From contig CAMAZF010000001.1 of assembly GCA_945862985.1 (NCBI GenBank), forward strand, positions 124,001 to 188,000: a DNA stretch of 64,000 nt, given 5' to 3'. This stretch comes from Bordetella parapertussis (GTDB lineage Bacteria > Pseudomonadota > Gammaproteobacteria > Burkholderiales > Burkholderiaceae_A). The notes below the pieces were generated by a model. That model saw nothing but the letters and a program-made list of their open reading frames with translations, had not been told where the DNA came from and did not search any database. Below, in pieces: positions 30,657-40,909 of this stretch; position 1 is the first letter of the stretch; each line of letters opens with the position of its first letter. The position numbers and the translations under genes are program-made.

Positions 30657-32399
30657 ATGAATACCCCCGGTCCAGCACATGCCATCGCGCGGGTGGTTCT
30701 CGAAGGCTTCGATCGACACTACGGCCTCTTTCGCTACAACGCCCAACAGGCCAAATCACGCTTCGAATCGGGTGATTTTCAAGCCATCCGAGGCCTGGCG
30801 CGAGAGCGTATCGCGTTCTATGACCAGCGCGTGCGCGAGGCCTGCGATCGACTGACCAGCCTCTTTTCTGAGTCGATCTCGGATGAGCAGATCTGGGCTG
30901 AGGTCAAGCGCGCCTACATCATGCTGCTGACCGACCATCGTCAGCCGGAGCTTGCTGAGACCTTTTTCAATTCCGTCACGACTCGACTGCTCTCAAAGGC
31001 CTATATCCACAATGAGACGCTCTTTGTCCGGCCGGCCGTCTCAACCGACTATCTCGACAGCGACCCCCCGTCCTACCGAATCTACTATCCTCATACCAGA
31101 GGCATTCGAGGCTGCCTACACGACATTGCCGTGGATCTCGGCATGGCCTGCCCATGGGAAGACATTGACCGAGACCTTCGATTCGTTCTCAAGGCGGCCT
31201 GCAAAGACCTGGCGCGGCCCTTCAATGCCAGTAGCGACCTGCAGATTCATGTGTTGCGCGCGCTGTTCTACCGCAACAAGGGGGCTTACCTCATTGGCCG
31301 AATCATGAACGATGGTGAGCCCATTGGGTTTGCAGCGCCCATACTTCGGTCGCGAGCAGGGCGGCTTCGCATCGATACCGTCATGTTCGACCCCGAGCAG
31401 ATTTCCGTGCTCTTTTCCTTCGCACGCGCCTACTTCATGGTGGACATGGAGGTGCCCTCAGCCTACGTCCAGTTCCTTCGTTCGATCATGCCCAATAAGC
31501 CCAAGAGCGAGCTCTACACCATGCTGGGCCTGCAAAAGCAGGGCAAGACCCTCTTTTATCGGGACTATCTCCATCATCTGCGACACTCCAATGACCAGTT
31601 CTGCCTAGCGGCAGGCATTGAAGGTCTGGTCATGCTGGTCTTTACCCTTCCGTCTTACCCTTACGTCTTTAAGGTCATCAAGGACAAGCGCGCAAAGGAT
31701 GTGAGCCGAGAGCATATTGTCAGCAAGTATCAGCTGGTGAAACTGCATGATCGGGCTGGACGCATGGCAGACACCTGGGAGTACTCCAACGTCGACTTCC
31801 CCCTTGATCGGTTCGACCCTTCACTGCTGGAGCGGCTACAAGACATGGCGCCCAGCATGGTGGTCATCGAAGACAAGCGCATCATTATCCGGCATGTCTA
31901 TATTGAGCGGCGCATGGTGCCCCTTAACCTCTATCTTGAACATGCCACAGAGCAGGAAACGGAGCATGCTGTTAGAGAGTATGGAGACGCCATACGGCAG
32001 CTCATGGCGGCCAATATTTTCCCCGGCGACATGCTCTACAAAAACTTCGGCATGACGCGACACCGTCGGGTGGTGTTCTACGACTACGATGAAATCCAGT
32101 ACATGACAGAGTGCCACTTTCGGAAAATTCCGCCGCCTCGCACGCCCGAGGATGAGATGGCCAGTGAGCCGTGGTACACCATCGGCCCGAATGATGTCTT
32201 TCCGGAAGAATTCGAAACCTTTCTGCTTGGGCAGCCACGACTGAGAGCACCCTTCATGAAGTACCACGCCGATCTGCTGGATCATCAGACCTGGGCCGAT
32301 CAGAAAAAGCGCATCGAAAAAGGCCTGCTTGACGATGTCTTCCCTTATCCTGAGGAACTTCGATTTCAGAACCGGCCAGATCTTCATGGAGTTCGATAG
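30657..32399 (+). CDS. aceK: Isocitrate dehydrogenase kinase/phosphatase
   Basis: Bifunctional enzyme that phosphorylates and dephosphorylates isocitrate dehydrogenase, setting the split between TCA cycle and glyoxylate bypass. The 580-residue length is normal. Recognisable blocks are YPYVFKVIKDKRAKDV, RRMVPLNLYLEHA and YKNFGMTRHRRVVFYDYDEIQYMTECHFR. A strong AAAGGAG site precedes the ATG. No glyoxylate-cycle enzyme (aceA/aceB) is in the window. It sits between rodA and a GMC oxidoreductase whose start overlaps its stop by 14 bases. Confidence 0.96.
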   Translation: MNTPGPAHAIARVVLEGFDRHYGLFRYNAQQAKSRFESGDFQAIRGLARERIAFYDQRVREACDRLTSLFSESISDEQIWAEVKRAYIMLLTDHRQPELAETFFNSVTTRLLSKAYIHNETLFVRPAVSTDYLDSDPPSYRIYYPHTRGIRGCLHDIAVDLGMACPWEDIDRDLRFVLKAACKDLARPFNASSDLQIHVLRALFYRNKGAYLIGRIMNDGEPIGFAAPILRSRAGRLRIDTVMFDPEQISVLFSFARAYFMVDMEVPSAYVQFLRSIMPNKPKSELYTMLGLQKQGKTLFYRDYLHHLRHSNDQFCLAAGIEGLVMLVFTLPSYPYVFKVIKDKRAKDVSREHIVSKYQLVKLHDRAGRMADTWEYSNVDFPLDRFDPSLLERLQDMAPSMVVIEDKRIIIRHVYIERRMVPLNLYLEHATEQETEHAVREYGDAIRQLMAANIFPGDMLYKNFGMTRHRRVVFYDYDEIQYMTECHFRKIPPPRTPEDEMASEPWYTIGPNDVFPEEFETFLLGQPRLRAPFMKYHADLLDHQTWADQKKRIEKGLLDDVFPYPEELRFQNRPDLHGVR

Positions 32400-34044
32400 C
32401 GTCATTGTCGGGGCGGGAAGTGCAGGCTGCCTGCTGGCGAATCGGCTGAGTGCCAACCCCCGTCACCGAGTGCTGCTGATTGAGGCGGGCGGTGAGGATG
32501 ACTGGCACTGGATCAAAATTCCAGTGGGATACCTCTTTACCATTGCCAACCCCCGGACAGACTGGTGCTTTCAAACGGCGCCAGATCCGGGCCTGCGCGG
32601 CCGAAGCATCCATTACGCGCGAGGGAAGGTGCTCGGTGGATGCTCCTCCATCAACGCCATGATCTACATGCGCGGTCAGGCCAGTGACTACGATCGATGG
32701 GCAGAAGCCACCTCAGACCCGCGGTGGAAGTGGTCCGAGGAGACGCTCTCGATCTACAAGTCACTCGAGGATTTCTTTGGCGGCGCGAATGAATGGCATG
32801 GCGCGAGCGGTGAGATGCGGGTGGAGTCCGCACGTGTGCGCTGGAAGATTCTCGACGCCTGGCAGATGGCTGCGCAGCAGGCCGGCATTGCGCCCATTGA
32901 GGAATTCAACCGAGGAGATAACGCTGGCAGTGCCTACTTTCATGTCACCCAGCGGCGCGGACGTCGATGGTCCATGGCCGATGCTTTTCTTCACCCGATT
33001 CGTCATCGAGCCAACCTCACCGTCATGACCCACGCTCAGGTCACCAAGCTGATTCTCGATGACCAAGCGCCATTGCAGCAGCCCAACACTCCGACCGCAT
33101 GGAGGGGGGCTGCCCTTCGAGCCACCGGTGTGGAAGTGCTGCAAGGGGGCAGATCGATCACCATCCAGGCCCGTGAGCAGGTCGTTCTCTCCGCCGGAGC
33201 GATCTCAAGCCCACATCTGCTGCAGGCCTCAGGTGTCGGTCCAGCGCAATGGCTGGCAGACCATCAGATCCCCCTTCGGCTGCGATCTGAAGGCGTGGGC
33301 CGCAACCTCCAAGACCATCTCCAGATCCGAACGGTCTATCGCATCTCTGGAGCGCCCACAGTCAATACCCTCTACCGAAATCCATTGACCCGCCTGGGGA
33401 TGGGACTGCAGTATCTCCTCTTTCGAACAGGCCCCATGACCATGCCGCCCTCCACCCTGGGAGCCTTTGCCAAGAGTGATCCCGGTCAGGCGAGTGCCAA
33501 TCTCGAGTGGCACCTACAGCCACTCTCGCTGCCGAAGTTTGGAGAGCCCCTCCACCCTTTTGGTGCGATCACACCCTCCGTATGCAACCTCAGGCCGAGT
33601 TCTCGGGGCCAGGTTCAGATTCAGAGTGCAGATCCACTCAAGCCCCCCAAAATTGACTGCCGTTACCTCAGCACCGAGGAAGACCTTCAGGTGGCACTTG
33701 CGGGTTTGCGTAAAACCCGAGAGATCATGCGTATGCCTGCCCTTGCGCCATTCTGCCCAGAGGAACTCCTTCCCGGTCCCGATCGCATCTCGGAGTCCGA
33801 TCTCATCGATTCCGCCCGAGACCTAGGCACCACCATTTTTCACCCCGTTGGCACCTGTGCCATGGGACAAGATGGACACGAACAGGCCGTCCTTGATACC
33901 GACCTTCGCTTTCGTGGAATCCAGAATCTCCGCGTCGTCGATGCCTCTGCCATGCCCACCATCACCTCCGGCAACACCAATGCACCGGTCATGCTGATGG
34001 CAGAACGCGCGGCTCGATCGATGCACCGGGACCTCGGGCTGTAG
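32386..34044 (+). CDS. GMC family FAD-dependent oxidoreductase (choline/alcohol dehydrogenase-like)
   Basis: Flavoenzyme of 552 residues. The FAD dinucleotide motif GAGSAG is at 9-14 (DSVIVGAGSAGCLLANRLS). The GMC signature region is GKVLGGCSSINAMIYMRG. The C-terminal active-site segment has HPVGTCAMG with His486 and SGNTNAP with Asn530 in place of the second catalytic histidine often seen. Members oxidise choline, aliphatic alcohols or polyethylene glycol; the substrate is not deducible. ATG 32386 lies 14 bases before the aceK stop, so translation is probably coupled. Confidence 0.9.
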   Translation: MEFDSVIVGAGSAGCLLANRLSANPRHRVLLIEAGGEDDWHWIKIPVGYLFTIANPRTDWCFQTAPDPGLRGRSIHYARGKVLGGCSSINAMIYMRGQASDYDRWAEATSDPRWKWSEETLSIYKSLEDFFGGANEWHGASGEMRVESARVRWKILDAWQMAAQQAGIAPIEEFNRGDNAGSAYFHVTQRRGRRWSMADAFLHPIRHRANLTVMTHAQVTKLILDDQAPLQQPNTPTAWRGAALRATGVEVLQGGRSITIQAREQVVLSAGAISSPHLLQASGVGPAQWLADHQIPLRLRSEGVGRNLQDHLQIRTVYRISGAPTVNTLYRNPLTRLGMGLQYLLFRTGPMTMPPSTLGAFAKSDPGQASANLEWHLQPLSLPKFGEPLHPFGAITPSVCNLRPSSRGQVQIQSADPLKPPKIDCRYLSTEEDLQVALAGLRKTREIMRMPALAPFCPEELLPGPDRISESDLIDSARDLGTTIFHPVGTCAMGQDGHEQAVLDTDLRFRGIQNLRVVDASAMPTITSGNTNAPVMLMAERAARSMHRDLGL

Positions 34045-34053
34045 GACTTTCAT

Positions 34054-34998
34054 ATGAATTCCAATCTGAAATCCTTCGGTGAGGGCATTTTTGTGATCGA
34101 TTCGGGATACATCCGTCCCAGATTCGACGCCATTCATCTCATCGTGGAACAAGGGCGGGTGGCGATTATCGATACTGCCACCCAGCATGCCGCCACTCAC
34201 GTCATGCAGGCCCTCGCCGATCTGGGGCTCGGCCCTGAGGCAGTGGACTACGTGGTACTGACACACGTCCATCTCGATCATGCCGGCGGAGCCGGGCGTC
34301 TCATGCAGCTCTGCCCCAACGCCCAACTCACTGTCCATCCCCGGGGTGCGCCCCACATGATCTCCCCTGAGCGCCTCTGGGCCGCAGTGGTCGAGGTCTA
34401 CGGAAAGGACATGGCTGAGCGAGAGTATGGTGAGCCGCTTCCCATCGACCCGAGCCGAATCATTGAGACACCCGAAGGCATGCAGGTTCGCCTCGCCGGG
34501 CGCGTCCTTGAGTTCTGGGATGCTCCTGGCCACGCTCGTCACCATGTCTTTATTCAGGATCAAAAGACCAAAGGCATCTTCACTGGAGACACCTACGGCA
34601 TCTCCTACCGTGAGCTCGATACGGCCGCAGGGCCCTTTGCATTGGTCAGCGCCTCACCCAGCCAATTTGACCCACCGGCTCATCAAGCCTCCATTCGCAG
34701 GGTCATGAACAGTGACGCACCCGCCGTCTATCTCACCCACTACTCACAGCTGACACAGGTCCGAGCCGTGGGCGAGGTCCTATTGAGGCAGGTCGATGAC
34801 TATGCCGTGATCGCCCAGAGAAATGGGTATCGGGGTGAGGACCGTTCGAGAGCCATCCGAGAGGAGCTCCGCAGTCTGCTCTTTCAGGCGGCTCGGGCCC
34901 ATGGACTGGACCTCTCAGACGAGGCACTCGAAGACTTGATTGGCCTTGACCTGAGGCTCAATGCGGATGGCCTGGTCTGCTGGCTTGACCGACTATAA
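34054..34998 (+). CDS. MBL-fold metallo-hydrolase
   Basis: Metallo-beta-lactamase-fold enzyme of 314 residues. The metal motif HVHLDH is at 71-76 (H71, H73, D75, H76), with later ligands in DAPGHARHH and FTGDTYG. The C-terminal ~100 residues ([24 protein letters not shown]) form an extra helical region seen in hydrolases of unknown substrate. It lies nine bases after the GMC oxidoreductase and eight before metH. A thioesterase or lactonase role acting on the oxidoreductase product is conceivable but only a guess. Confidence 0.85.
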   Translation: MNSNLKSFGEGIFVIDSGYIRPRFDAIHLIVEQGRVAIIDTATQHAATHVMQALADLGLGPEAVDYVVLTHVHLDHAGGAGRLMQLCPNAQLTVHPRGAPHMISPERLWAAVVEVYGKDMAEREYGEPLPIDPSRIIETPEGMQVRLAGRVLEFWDAPGHARHHVFIQDQKTKGIFTGDTYGISYRELDTAAGPFALVSASPSQFDPPAHQASIRRVMNSDAPAVYLTHYSQLTQVRAVGEVLLRQVDDYAVIAQRNGYRGEDRSRAIREELRSLLFQAARAHGLDLSDEALEDLIGLDLRLNADGLVCWLDRL

Positions 34999-34999
34999 T
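34994..34999 (+). promoter_or_regulatory. Perfect TATAAT box just before metH
   Basis: TATAAT sits seven bases before the TTG start of metH, overlapping the end of the upstream gene. No Shine-Dalgarno sequence precedes that TTG. No good -35 hexamer is seen 16-18 bases upstream. It could give a leaderless metH mRNA in addition to read-through from upstream. Confidence 0.45.
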
Positions 35000-35006
35000 C
35001 GAGCGC

Positions 35007-38000
35007 TTGACCACACTCGCCCTCTCCCCCAGCTTCGAAGCGATTACCCGCGCACTTCGTCACCGAATCCTGGTGATCGATGGAGCTATGGGAACGATGA
35101 TCCAGCAGCTTGGATTCACCGAGGATCATTACCGAGGGACTTCAGGCGAGCACGCAGTGGCGCTCACAGGCCCCGATCTGATGTCGCTGGAAAAGGCTCT
35201 GGGCAGGGGCATCGAGGTCAAGGGCAACAATGAGCTCCTCTCGCTCACGCAGCCCTCTGCCATTGAGTCCATTCACTCGCAATACCTTGCCGCGGGTGCG
35301 GATTTTATTGAGACCAACACCTTTGGAGCCACCCAGATTGCACAGGCCGACTATGGCCTTGAGGCACTCACACGGTCCATGAACCTAGCCTCCGCCCGGC
35401 TGGCCTGCGCTGCTCGGGATGCGGTCTCCACGCCCGAGCACCCGCGCTGGGTGGCCGGTGCCATCGGACCCACTCCTCGAACCGCATCCATCTCCCCAGA
35501 TGTCAATGACCCGGGCGCTAGAAATGTGAACTTCGATGAGCTGGTCTCGGCCTATGGCGAGCAGATCGAAGCCCTGCTCGACGGTGGAGTCGATCTTCTG
35601 CTGGTAGAGACCATCTTCGACACGCTGAATGCCAAGGCAGCACTCTTTGCCTGTGACGAGGTCTTTGAGCGACGACAGCAACGCTGGCCAGTCATGATCT
35701 CTGGCACCGTCACAGACGCATCCGGGCGCGTGCTCAGCGGCCAAACCGTTGAGGCCTTCTGGAACAGTGTCCGGCATGCCAAACCCATCACCATCGGGCT
35801 CAACTGCGCCATGGGTGCCGCACTCATGCGGCCCTACGTACAGGAACTCTCCAAGCTCGCCGACACCGCTATCTGTATCTACCCCAATGCTGGTCTCCCG
35901 AACCCGATGGCTCCCACTGGATTTGATGAGACGCCGCCAATCACCTCAGGGCTCTTGAAGGAATTTGCCGAACTCGGCTGGGTCAACGTGGTGGGGGGCT
36001 GCTGCGGCACCACGCCCGACCACATTCGTGCCATTGCTCAAGCCGTCGCCGAACTCAGCCCAAGGGACATCCCCAGCCCAGCCGTCAAGACACGGCTCTC
36101 TGGTTTGGAGCCCTTCAACATCGATGAAGACTCGTTCTTCGTGAATGTGGGAGAACGAACCAATGTCACCGGATCGCGTCAGTTCGCCAAGCTCATCCTG
36201 AATGGCGACTTCGAACAGGCCGTAGCGGTCGCTCGACAACAGGTTGAAAACGGAGCCCAGGTCATTGACGTCAACATGGACGAGGCCATGCTGGACTCCA
36301 AAGCCGCCATGACCCGGTTCCTGAACCTGATTGCCTCAGAGCCCGATATCTCACGCGTTCCGATCATGATCGACTCCTCTAAATGGGAGGTGATCGAGGC
36401 GGGCCTCAAATGCGTTCAAGGCAAGGCCATCGTCAATTCCATCTCCCTGAAAGAGGGGGAAGCTGAGTTTCTGCGCCAGGCAAGGCTTTGCAAGCGATAC
36501 GGCGCTGCCGCGGTGGTCATGGCATTTGACGAGGCAGGGCAGGCCGACACCCTTGAGCGCCGTCAATCCATCTGTCAGCGAGCCTACGACCTCCTCACAA
36601 ACGTGGTCCAGTTTGCGCCAGAAGACATTATTTTCGACCCCAATATTTTTGCCATCGCCACTGGCATCGAGGCGCATAACCGCTACGCCATCGACTTTAT
36701 TGAGGCAACGCGTTGGATACGGGAGCACCTTCCTCACGCTCGAATCTCCGGCGGTGTCTCAAACGTGAGCTTCTCATTCAGAGGAAACGATCGAGCGCGT
36801 GAAGCGATTCATACGGTGTTCCTCTATCACGCCGTGCGTGCCGGTCTCACTATGGGCATTGTCAACGCAGGCCAGCTCGGTGTGTATGAAGACCTCGACC
36901 CCGAGCTCAGAGAACACGTAGAGGACATTGTGCTCGACCGTCGCCCAGATGCGACCGAACGCATGATTGCTCTGGCCCCGCGCCTGCAAGGCGGTGAAGC
37001 CCGAGCTGTTGAGCAGCTCGCCTGGCGGCAGCTTCCCATTGAGAAGCGGCTTGAGCATGCGCTCATTCACGGCCTCACGGAGTTCATCGTTGAAGACACC
37101 GAGGCCGTTCGGCAGGCCATCAGCGATGCCGGTGGACGACCGATCGAGGTCATCGAAGGCCCCCTCATGTCCGGCATGAACGTCGTGGGAGACCTCTTCG
37201 CCGAAGGCAAGATGTTCCTTCCTCAGGTGGTGAAGTCGGCTCGAGTCATGAAGGCTGCCGTCGCCCATCTGGTGCCCTTCATTGAAGCCGAACAGGCCGC
37301 CAGCGGTCAGATTCAGGCTCGAGGCAAGATGGTGTTGGCTACCGTAAAGGGCGATGTTCACGACATCGGCAAGAACATCGTCTCTGTGGTGCTTCAGTGC
37401 AATAACTTTGATGTCATCAACATGGGCGTGATGATCCCTGCGCAACAGATCCTTGCGACGGCGAAAGAGCACCAGGCCGATCTCATCGGACTCTCCGGCT
37501 TGATCACCCCCTCACTCGAGGAGATGGCGCATGTTGCCCGCGAAATGGAGCGCGACGAATGGTGTCGCACGCGTCAGATCCCCTTGCTCATTGGCGGTGC
37601 AACCACCTCGAGGGTCCACACCGCCGTCAAGATCGCCCCGCACTACTCGGGTCCCGTCATCTGGGTGCCTGATGCCTCTCGCTCAGTCCCTGTCGCACAG
37701 TCGCTGACCAGTGACGCGCTCCAAAAGAAGGTCTTTCTCGAGGCACATCGCGGCGATTACGACACCCTTCGCGCTCGTCACGCCGCTCGACAGGCCACGC
37801 CCATGCTCAGCCTGAGCAAAGCCCGATCGAACGCACAGTCCGTTGCATTCACCGAAGATGCGCCCAAGCCCCTTCAACTCGGGCGTCAGATCATTCGCTC
37901 CCAGCCACTGGAGGCACTGGTTCCCCTGATCGACTGGACCCCATTCTTTCAGACATGGGATCTCGCGGGGCCCTATCCTGCCATCCTCAACGACGATGTC

Positions 38001-38765
38001 GTGGGCGAGCAGGCTCGAGCCGTGTTCGCAGATGCACAGGCCCTTCTCAAGCGCTTGCTCACCGACCGCAGGCTCGTCGCCCATGCCGTGTTTGCTTTGC
38101 TTCCGGCCCGACGGACCGGCCCCGAGGACATCACGCTTTATCAGGACGAAGGCCTCACCACGCCCGTACTTCAATGGATTGGGCTTCGGCAACAAACCGA
38201 AAAGCCAGAAGGGACAGCGAACAAATCCCTCGCGGACACCGTATGCCCTCTAGAGTCTGGATTCAAAGACTATGTCGGGTGTTTTGCAGTCGGTGTCCAT
38301 GGGGCCGAGAGCCTCGCACAAGACTTCGAACGGGCAGGAGACGACTACAACGCGATTATGGTGAAGGCACTCGCAGATCGATTTGCGGAGGCCTTTGCAG
38401 AGCAGCTTCACCTGCGCGTGAGAACCGAGTTCTGGGGATATGCAGCCCAAGAATCGCTGAGCACCGAGGCGCTCATTCAAGAACGCTACCAAGGCATTCG
38501 ACCTGCACCGGGCTATCCCGCCTGTCCCGACCATAGCGTCAAATCCGACGTCTTTGCGCTCCTCGATGCGGGCGAGGTGGGGCTCAGCCTGACCGAGAGT
38601 CTCGCCATGATTCCAGCCTCGTCCGTGAGCGGCTTTTATTTCTGGCGACCGCAGGCTCAGTACTTTAACCTTGGCCCGATTGGAACCGATCAGCTCGAGG
38701 AGTACGCGCATCGAACAGGCGTCTCGGACATTGAGGCAAAACGGCGACTCGCACCGTTGCTTTAA
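35007..38765 (+). CDS. metH: Cobalamin-dependent methionine synthase MetH (full length)
   Basis: Transfers a methyl group from 5-methyl-THF to homocysteine. All modules are in one 1252-residue chain: homocysteine-binding zinc domain (Cys267 in GLNCAMG; Cys332/Cys333 in VGGCCGTT), pterin-binding domain ([12 protein letters not shown]), cobalamin domain with the cobalt-binding His785 in [10 protein letters not shown], and the C-terminal SAM reactivation domain ([17 protein letters not shown]). The only plausible start is TTG 35007, because an in-frame stop lies just upstream and the next start codons are inside the conserved domain. A perfect TATAAT precedes it. No cobalamin riboswitch is present. 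Confidence 0.96.
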   Translation: MTTLALSPSFEAITRALRHRILVIDGAMGTMIQQLGFTEDHYRGTSGEHAVALTGPDLMSLEKALGRGIEVKGNNELLSLTQPSAIESIHSQYLAAGADFIETNTFGATQIAQADYGLEALTRSMNLASARLACAARDAVSTPEHPRWVAGAIGPTPRTASISPDVNDPGARNVNFDELVSAYGEQIEALLDGGVDLLLVETIFDTLNAKAALFACDEVFERRQQRWPVMISGTVTDASGRVLSGQTVEAFWNSVRHAKPITIGLNCAMGAALMRPYVQELSKLADTAICIYPNAGLPNPMAPTGFDETPPITSGLLKEFAELGWVNVVGGCCGTTPDHIRAIAQAVAELSPRDIPSPAVKTRLSGLEPFNIDEDSFFVNVGERTNVTGSRQFAKLILNGDFEQAVAVARQQVENGAQVIDVNMDEAMLDSKAAMTRFLNLIASEPDISRVPIMIDSSKWEVIEAGLKCVQGKAIVNSISLKEGEAEFLRQARLCKRYGAAAVVMAFDEAGQADTLERRQSICQRAYDLLTNVVQFAPEDIIFDPNIFAIATGIEAHNRYAIDFIEATRWIREHLPHARISGGVSNVSFSFRGNDRAREAIHTVFLYHAVRAGLTMGIVNAGQLGVYEDLDPELREHVEDIVLDRRPDATERMIALAPRLQGGEARAVEQLAWRQLPIEKRLEHALIHGLTEFIVEDTEAVRQAISDAGGRPIEVIEGPLMSGMNVVGDLFAEGKMFLPQVVKSARVMKAAVAHLVPFIEAEQAASGQIQARGKMVLATVKGDVHDIGKNIVSVVLQCNNFDVINMGVMIPAQQILATAKEHQADLIGLSGLITPSLEEMAHVAREMERDEWCRTRQIPLLIGGATTSRVHTAVKIAPHYSGPVIWVPDASRSVPVAQSLTSDALQKKVFLEAHRGDYDTLRARHAARQATPMLSLSKARSNAQSVAFTEDAPKPLQLGRQIIRSQPLEALVPLIDWTPFFQTWDLAGPYPAILNDDVVGEQARAVFADAQALLKRLLTDRRLVAHAVFALLPARRTGPEDITLYQDEGLTTPVLQWIGLRQQTEKPEGTANKSLADTVCPLESGFKDYVGCFAVGVHGAESLAQDFERAGDDYNAIMVKALADRFAEAFAEQLHLRVRTEFWGYAAQESLSTEALIQERYQGIRPAPGYPACPDHSVKSDVFALLDAGEVGLSLTESLAMIPASSVSGFYFWRPQAQYFNLGPIGTDQLEEYAHRTGVSDIEAKRRLAPLL

Positions 38766-38777
38766 GGGAAGGGTGGC

Positions 38778-39071
38778 TCAGCCACGCTCCCACACAACGG
38801 GCTTCTGATCTGCCAAAGCCAAACGAAGCATCTCCATCACTGGCGCGAGGCGTTGATAAAAAGCGATTGCCCCAGGGGCCAAGCCGCCATCACGCTCTTC
38901 CTGACGCGACTGCTCTGCCCGATGCTCGAGCGTGGCCAAGATCTCGGAGAGCCTTTCTACCCTCCAGATCCCCTGATCGGACCACTCGGACCCCGAGGCC
39001 TCAATCACCGTACGTGCAACCCCATCGGTCATGATGAAGGAGGCCGCGGACTTACTCATGAATGTCACCAT
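38778..39071 (-). CDS. DUF1840 domain-containing protein
   Basis: Small protein of 97 residues, starting MVTFMSKSAASFIMTDGVA and ending AFYQRLAPVMEMLRLALADQKPVVWERG. This pattern (VTFxSKA..., central acidic variable part, M-LR-A...K-VVW end) is that of DUF1840 proteins of betaproteobacteria, whose function is unknown. ATG 39071 has GAGGAG about ten bases upstream. It is the only convergent partner in the window that does not overlap its neighbour (12 bases from metH). Confidence 0.85.
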   Translation of the reverse strand: MVTFMSKSAASFIMTDGVARTVIEASGSEWSDQGIWRVERLSEILATLEHRAEQSRQEERDGGLAPGAIAFYQRLAPVMEMLRLALADQKPVVWERG

Positions 39072-39077
39072 CAGCGC

Positions 39078-39083
39078 TACACT
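39078..39083 (+). promoter_or_regulatory. -10-like hexamer of the lipoprotein gene (possible leaderless start)
   Basis: TACACT ends six bases before a GTG at 39090 and twelve before the in-frame ATG at 39096. No ribosome-binding site is visible for either. It lies in the short divergent gap to the DUF1840 gene. Confidence 0.4.
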
Positions 39084-39095
39084 CCTCGGGTGAAT

Positions 39096-39635
39096 ATGCA
39101 ATCCATTATGCGCGTGCTCTCTGGTTTGTTGGTGACCGGGCTCATGGGCTGCACGCCTGCACACAACTGGAGAGAGGTGCACCATCCAGACGGGCTCTGG
39201 TCCGCCACCTTCCCCGACAAGCCGGTCCAAGTGGCTCGAGTGGTTCAGGTTCCGACCGCAGACGGAGATTCGCTCACAGGCGTCTCTATGTCGCTCTGGT
39301 CGAGTCGGGTGGGCGAACAGACCTTCACCATGGGTGTCACAGAATCCAAGAATCATCCCGTTTCCCAGCTTCAGTCGGCCCTGATTCACGCGCGTCTGAA
39401 GAACATAGGCGCAGACACCTCTCCAGCAGTTTCAGGCGATGCCTCCCAGACCATCGACCGAATGGGCCAGATGCGATTGGACCCGAACGGGCCTTCCGTC
39501 CAAGCCAGGCTCATGCTGCGCACCAAGACACATGGCACTCAGGTGATCGAGGCGATCGTTGCTGGGCCAATAGGCGACTTTGACGCAGAGGCCGCAGAGA
39601 CGTTCATCCAGTCTGCTCGGCTTACGGCCGAATGA
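39096..39635 (+). CDS. Putative lipoprotein of unknown function
   Basis: A 179-residue protein with a short signal peptide and lipobox LMGC, with Cys19 as the predicted lipidated residue. The mature part (WREVHHPDGLWSATFPDKP then ESKNHPVSQLQSAL) has no motif I can name. The phrase about dumping of an envelope-facing WSATFP-x-P segment recalls small secreted proteins of Burkholderiales, but that is only an impression. Starts at GTG 39090, ATG 39096 and ATG 39108 are all possible; a -10-like box favours 39090. It is divergent from the DUF1840 gene, followed by a stem-loop and an MFS gene. Confidence 0.7.
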   Translation: MQSIMRVLSGLLVTGLMGCTPAHNWREVHHPDGLWSATFPDKPVQVARVVQVPTADGDSLTGVSMSLWSSRVGEQTFTMGVTESKNHPVSQLQSALIHARLKNIGADTSPAVSGDASQTIDRMGQMRLDPNGPSVQARLMLRTKTHGTQVIEAIVAGPIGDFDAEAAETFIQSARLTAE

Positions 39636-39651
39636 GGCCCTGAGGGCCTCA
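39633..39651 (+). other. Stem-loop at the lipoprotein stop codon
   Basis: TGAGGCCC 39633-39640 pairs perfectly with GGGCCTCA 39644-39651 across a TGA loop. The gene's TGA stop lies in the left arm. There is no T-tract after it, so it is not a classical terminator; it may protect the 3' end or reduce read-through into the MFS gene that starts at 39668. Confidence 0.5.
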
Positions 39652-39667
39652 GCCCCATCACACGCTC

Positions 39668-40909
39668 ATGCCGGTTCTCCTCCATCCCTCCATGTTGGCC
39701 ATGGTCTGGCCCTTTGGACTGGCCTATGCGCTTTCATACGCCCTCCGAACCATCAATGCAGTGCTCGCTCCAGAGTTTGAGCGCGCGCTGCAGCTCTCTG
39801 CAGCAGATCTCGGACTCTTGGCGAGCGCGTACTTTTTCAGTTTCGCCCTCATGCAGATTCCGCTGGGTCTCCAGCTCGATCGCAAGAATCCTGTCCAGAT
39901 CGAGCGAAGACTCCTGCTGATCGCACTCCTAGGCTGCGTGATCAGCGCCCTCTCGACCGGCTTCTGGGCCCTGTGGATGGGCAGAGCCCTGATCGGGATT
40001 GGCGTCTCTGCCTGCCTGATGTCTGCCTATAAAGCCTTCCGCCTGGAGTTTGAACCCCGCCTTCAGGCCCCTCTGGCCTCGACGATGCTGGTCCTCGGAT
40101 CCGTTGGTGCACTCTCTGCCACGCTGCCTGTGAGCCTGCTGCTCACGCTCACCAGTTGGCAGGGCATCTTCTGGCTCCTCTGCGGCTGTTTTGCCCTCTC
40201 TTGGCTTGCACTTGGATCCCTCGAGGCGCATTTTGAGACGACCCAAGGGTCGAGGCACGCCACTGCAAAGCCCGCTGAGGATCCTTGGAAAGGTCTCCTA
40301 GAGGTCGTGACCCATCCCGCCTTCCTCAGGCTGCTCCCTTTTGGGGTGTTGAGCTATGGGGGGTTTCTTGCCTTACATGGCCTATGGCTTGGGCCCTGGC
40401 TGATTGATGTGGAGGGCGTCTCTCAGGGCACGGCGGCTGAGCTTCTGTTCTGGCTCACGGGCGTCATCATGATCGGGCACCTCTCGTGGGCAACACTCAC
40501 CCAGAAACTGGTGGGCCCTCGTCTGAGTCTGGATCGCTTGATGCGGCTAGGTCTTTGGCTCTTCGCACTTTTAAGCCTCATGGCCACCTTCTCGCTCTGG
40601 CCTCATCCGGTCATCGGATGGGGCCTGGCCTTTTTGGCGGCCGGAGCAACGACCCTCAGCTACAGCGTGGTGGCCCTCTCATTCTCCGTTGATCGCTCCG
40701 CAAGAGCGACCACTGCGTTTAATTTTCTGGTGTTTGTTGGAGCGTTTCTGGTGCAATGGGGGATGGGCATTGTCGTTGACCTGGCTCGATCGCAAGGTCT
40801 CACCAAGGAGGCTGGCCTCCAATGGGCCGTCGGGATCTGGGTGGCCTCACAGGTCTTGGCACTGCTCTGGATGCAGAGAACACCCGCAGCGCCAGAAGCT
40901 CGATCCTAG
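39668..40909 (+). CDS. MFS transporter
   Basis: Major facilitator permease of 413 residues with twelve predicted helices. The loop 2-3 region reads LGLLASAYFFSFALMQIPLGLQLDR, a typical MFS motif A zone, and ARVL-like features follow with GRALIGIGVSACLMSAYKAF. The substrate is unknown. It starts 32 bases after the lipoprotein. It converges on comM with a four-base overlap. A second unrelated MFS gene of similar type lies at 53.5 kb. Confidence 0.85.
   Translation: MPVLLHPSMLAMVWPFGLAYALSYALRTINAVLAPEFERALQLSAADLGLLASAYFFSFALMQIPLGLQLDRKNPVQIERRLLLIALLGCVISALSTGFWALWMGRALIGIGVSACLMSAYKAFRLEFEPRLQAPLASTMLVLGSVGALSATLPVSLLLTLTSWQGIFWLLCGCFALSWLALGSLEAHFETTQGSRHATAKPAEDPWKGLLEVVTHPAFLRLLPFGVLSYGGFLALHGLWLGPWLIDVEGVSQGTAAELLFWLTGVIMIGHLSWATLTQKLVGPRLSLDRLMRLGLWLFALLSLMATFSLWPHPVIGWGLAFLAAGATTLSYSVVALSFSVDRSARATTAFNFLVFVGAFLVQWGMGIVVDLARSQGLTKEAGLQWAVGIWVASQVLALLWMQRTPAAPEARS

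Noticed and set aside
34940-35010. A possible cobalamin riboswitch in front of metH.
   Set aside because: Only eight bases separate the upstream stop and the metH start, and no B12-box-like sequence was seen nearby.
36774-37472. A 232-codon minus-strand frame inside metH.
   Set aside because: Lies wholly within conserved MetH domains in the opposite strand; no independent support.
38766-38783. A terminator between convergent metH and the DUF1840 gene.
   Set aside because: GTGGCTCAGCCAC is a small palindrome partly in coding sequence, with no T-run on either strand; evidence is too weak.
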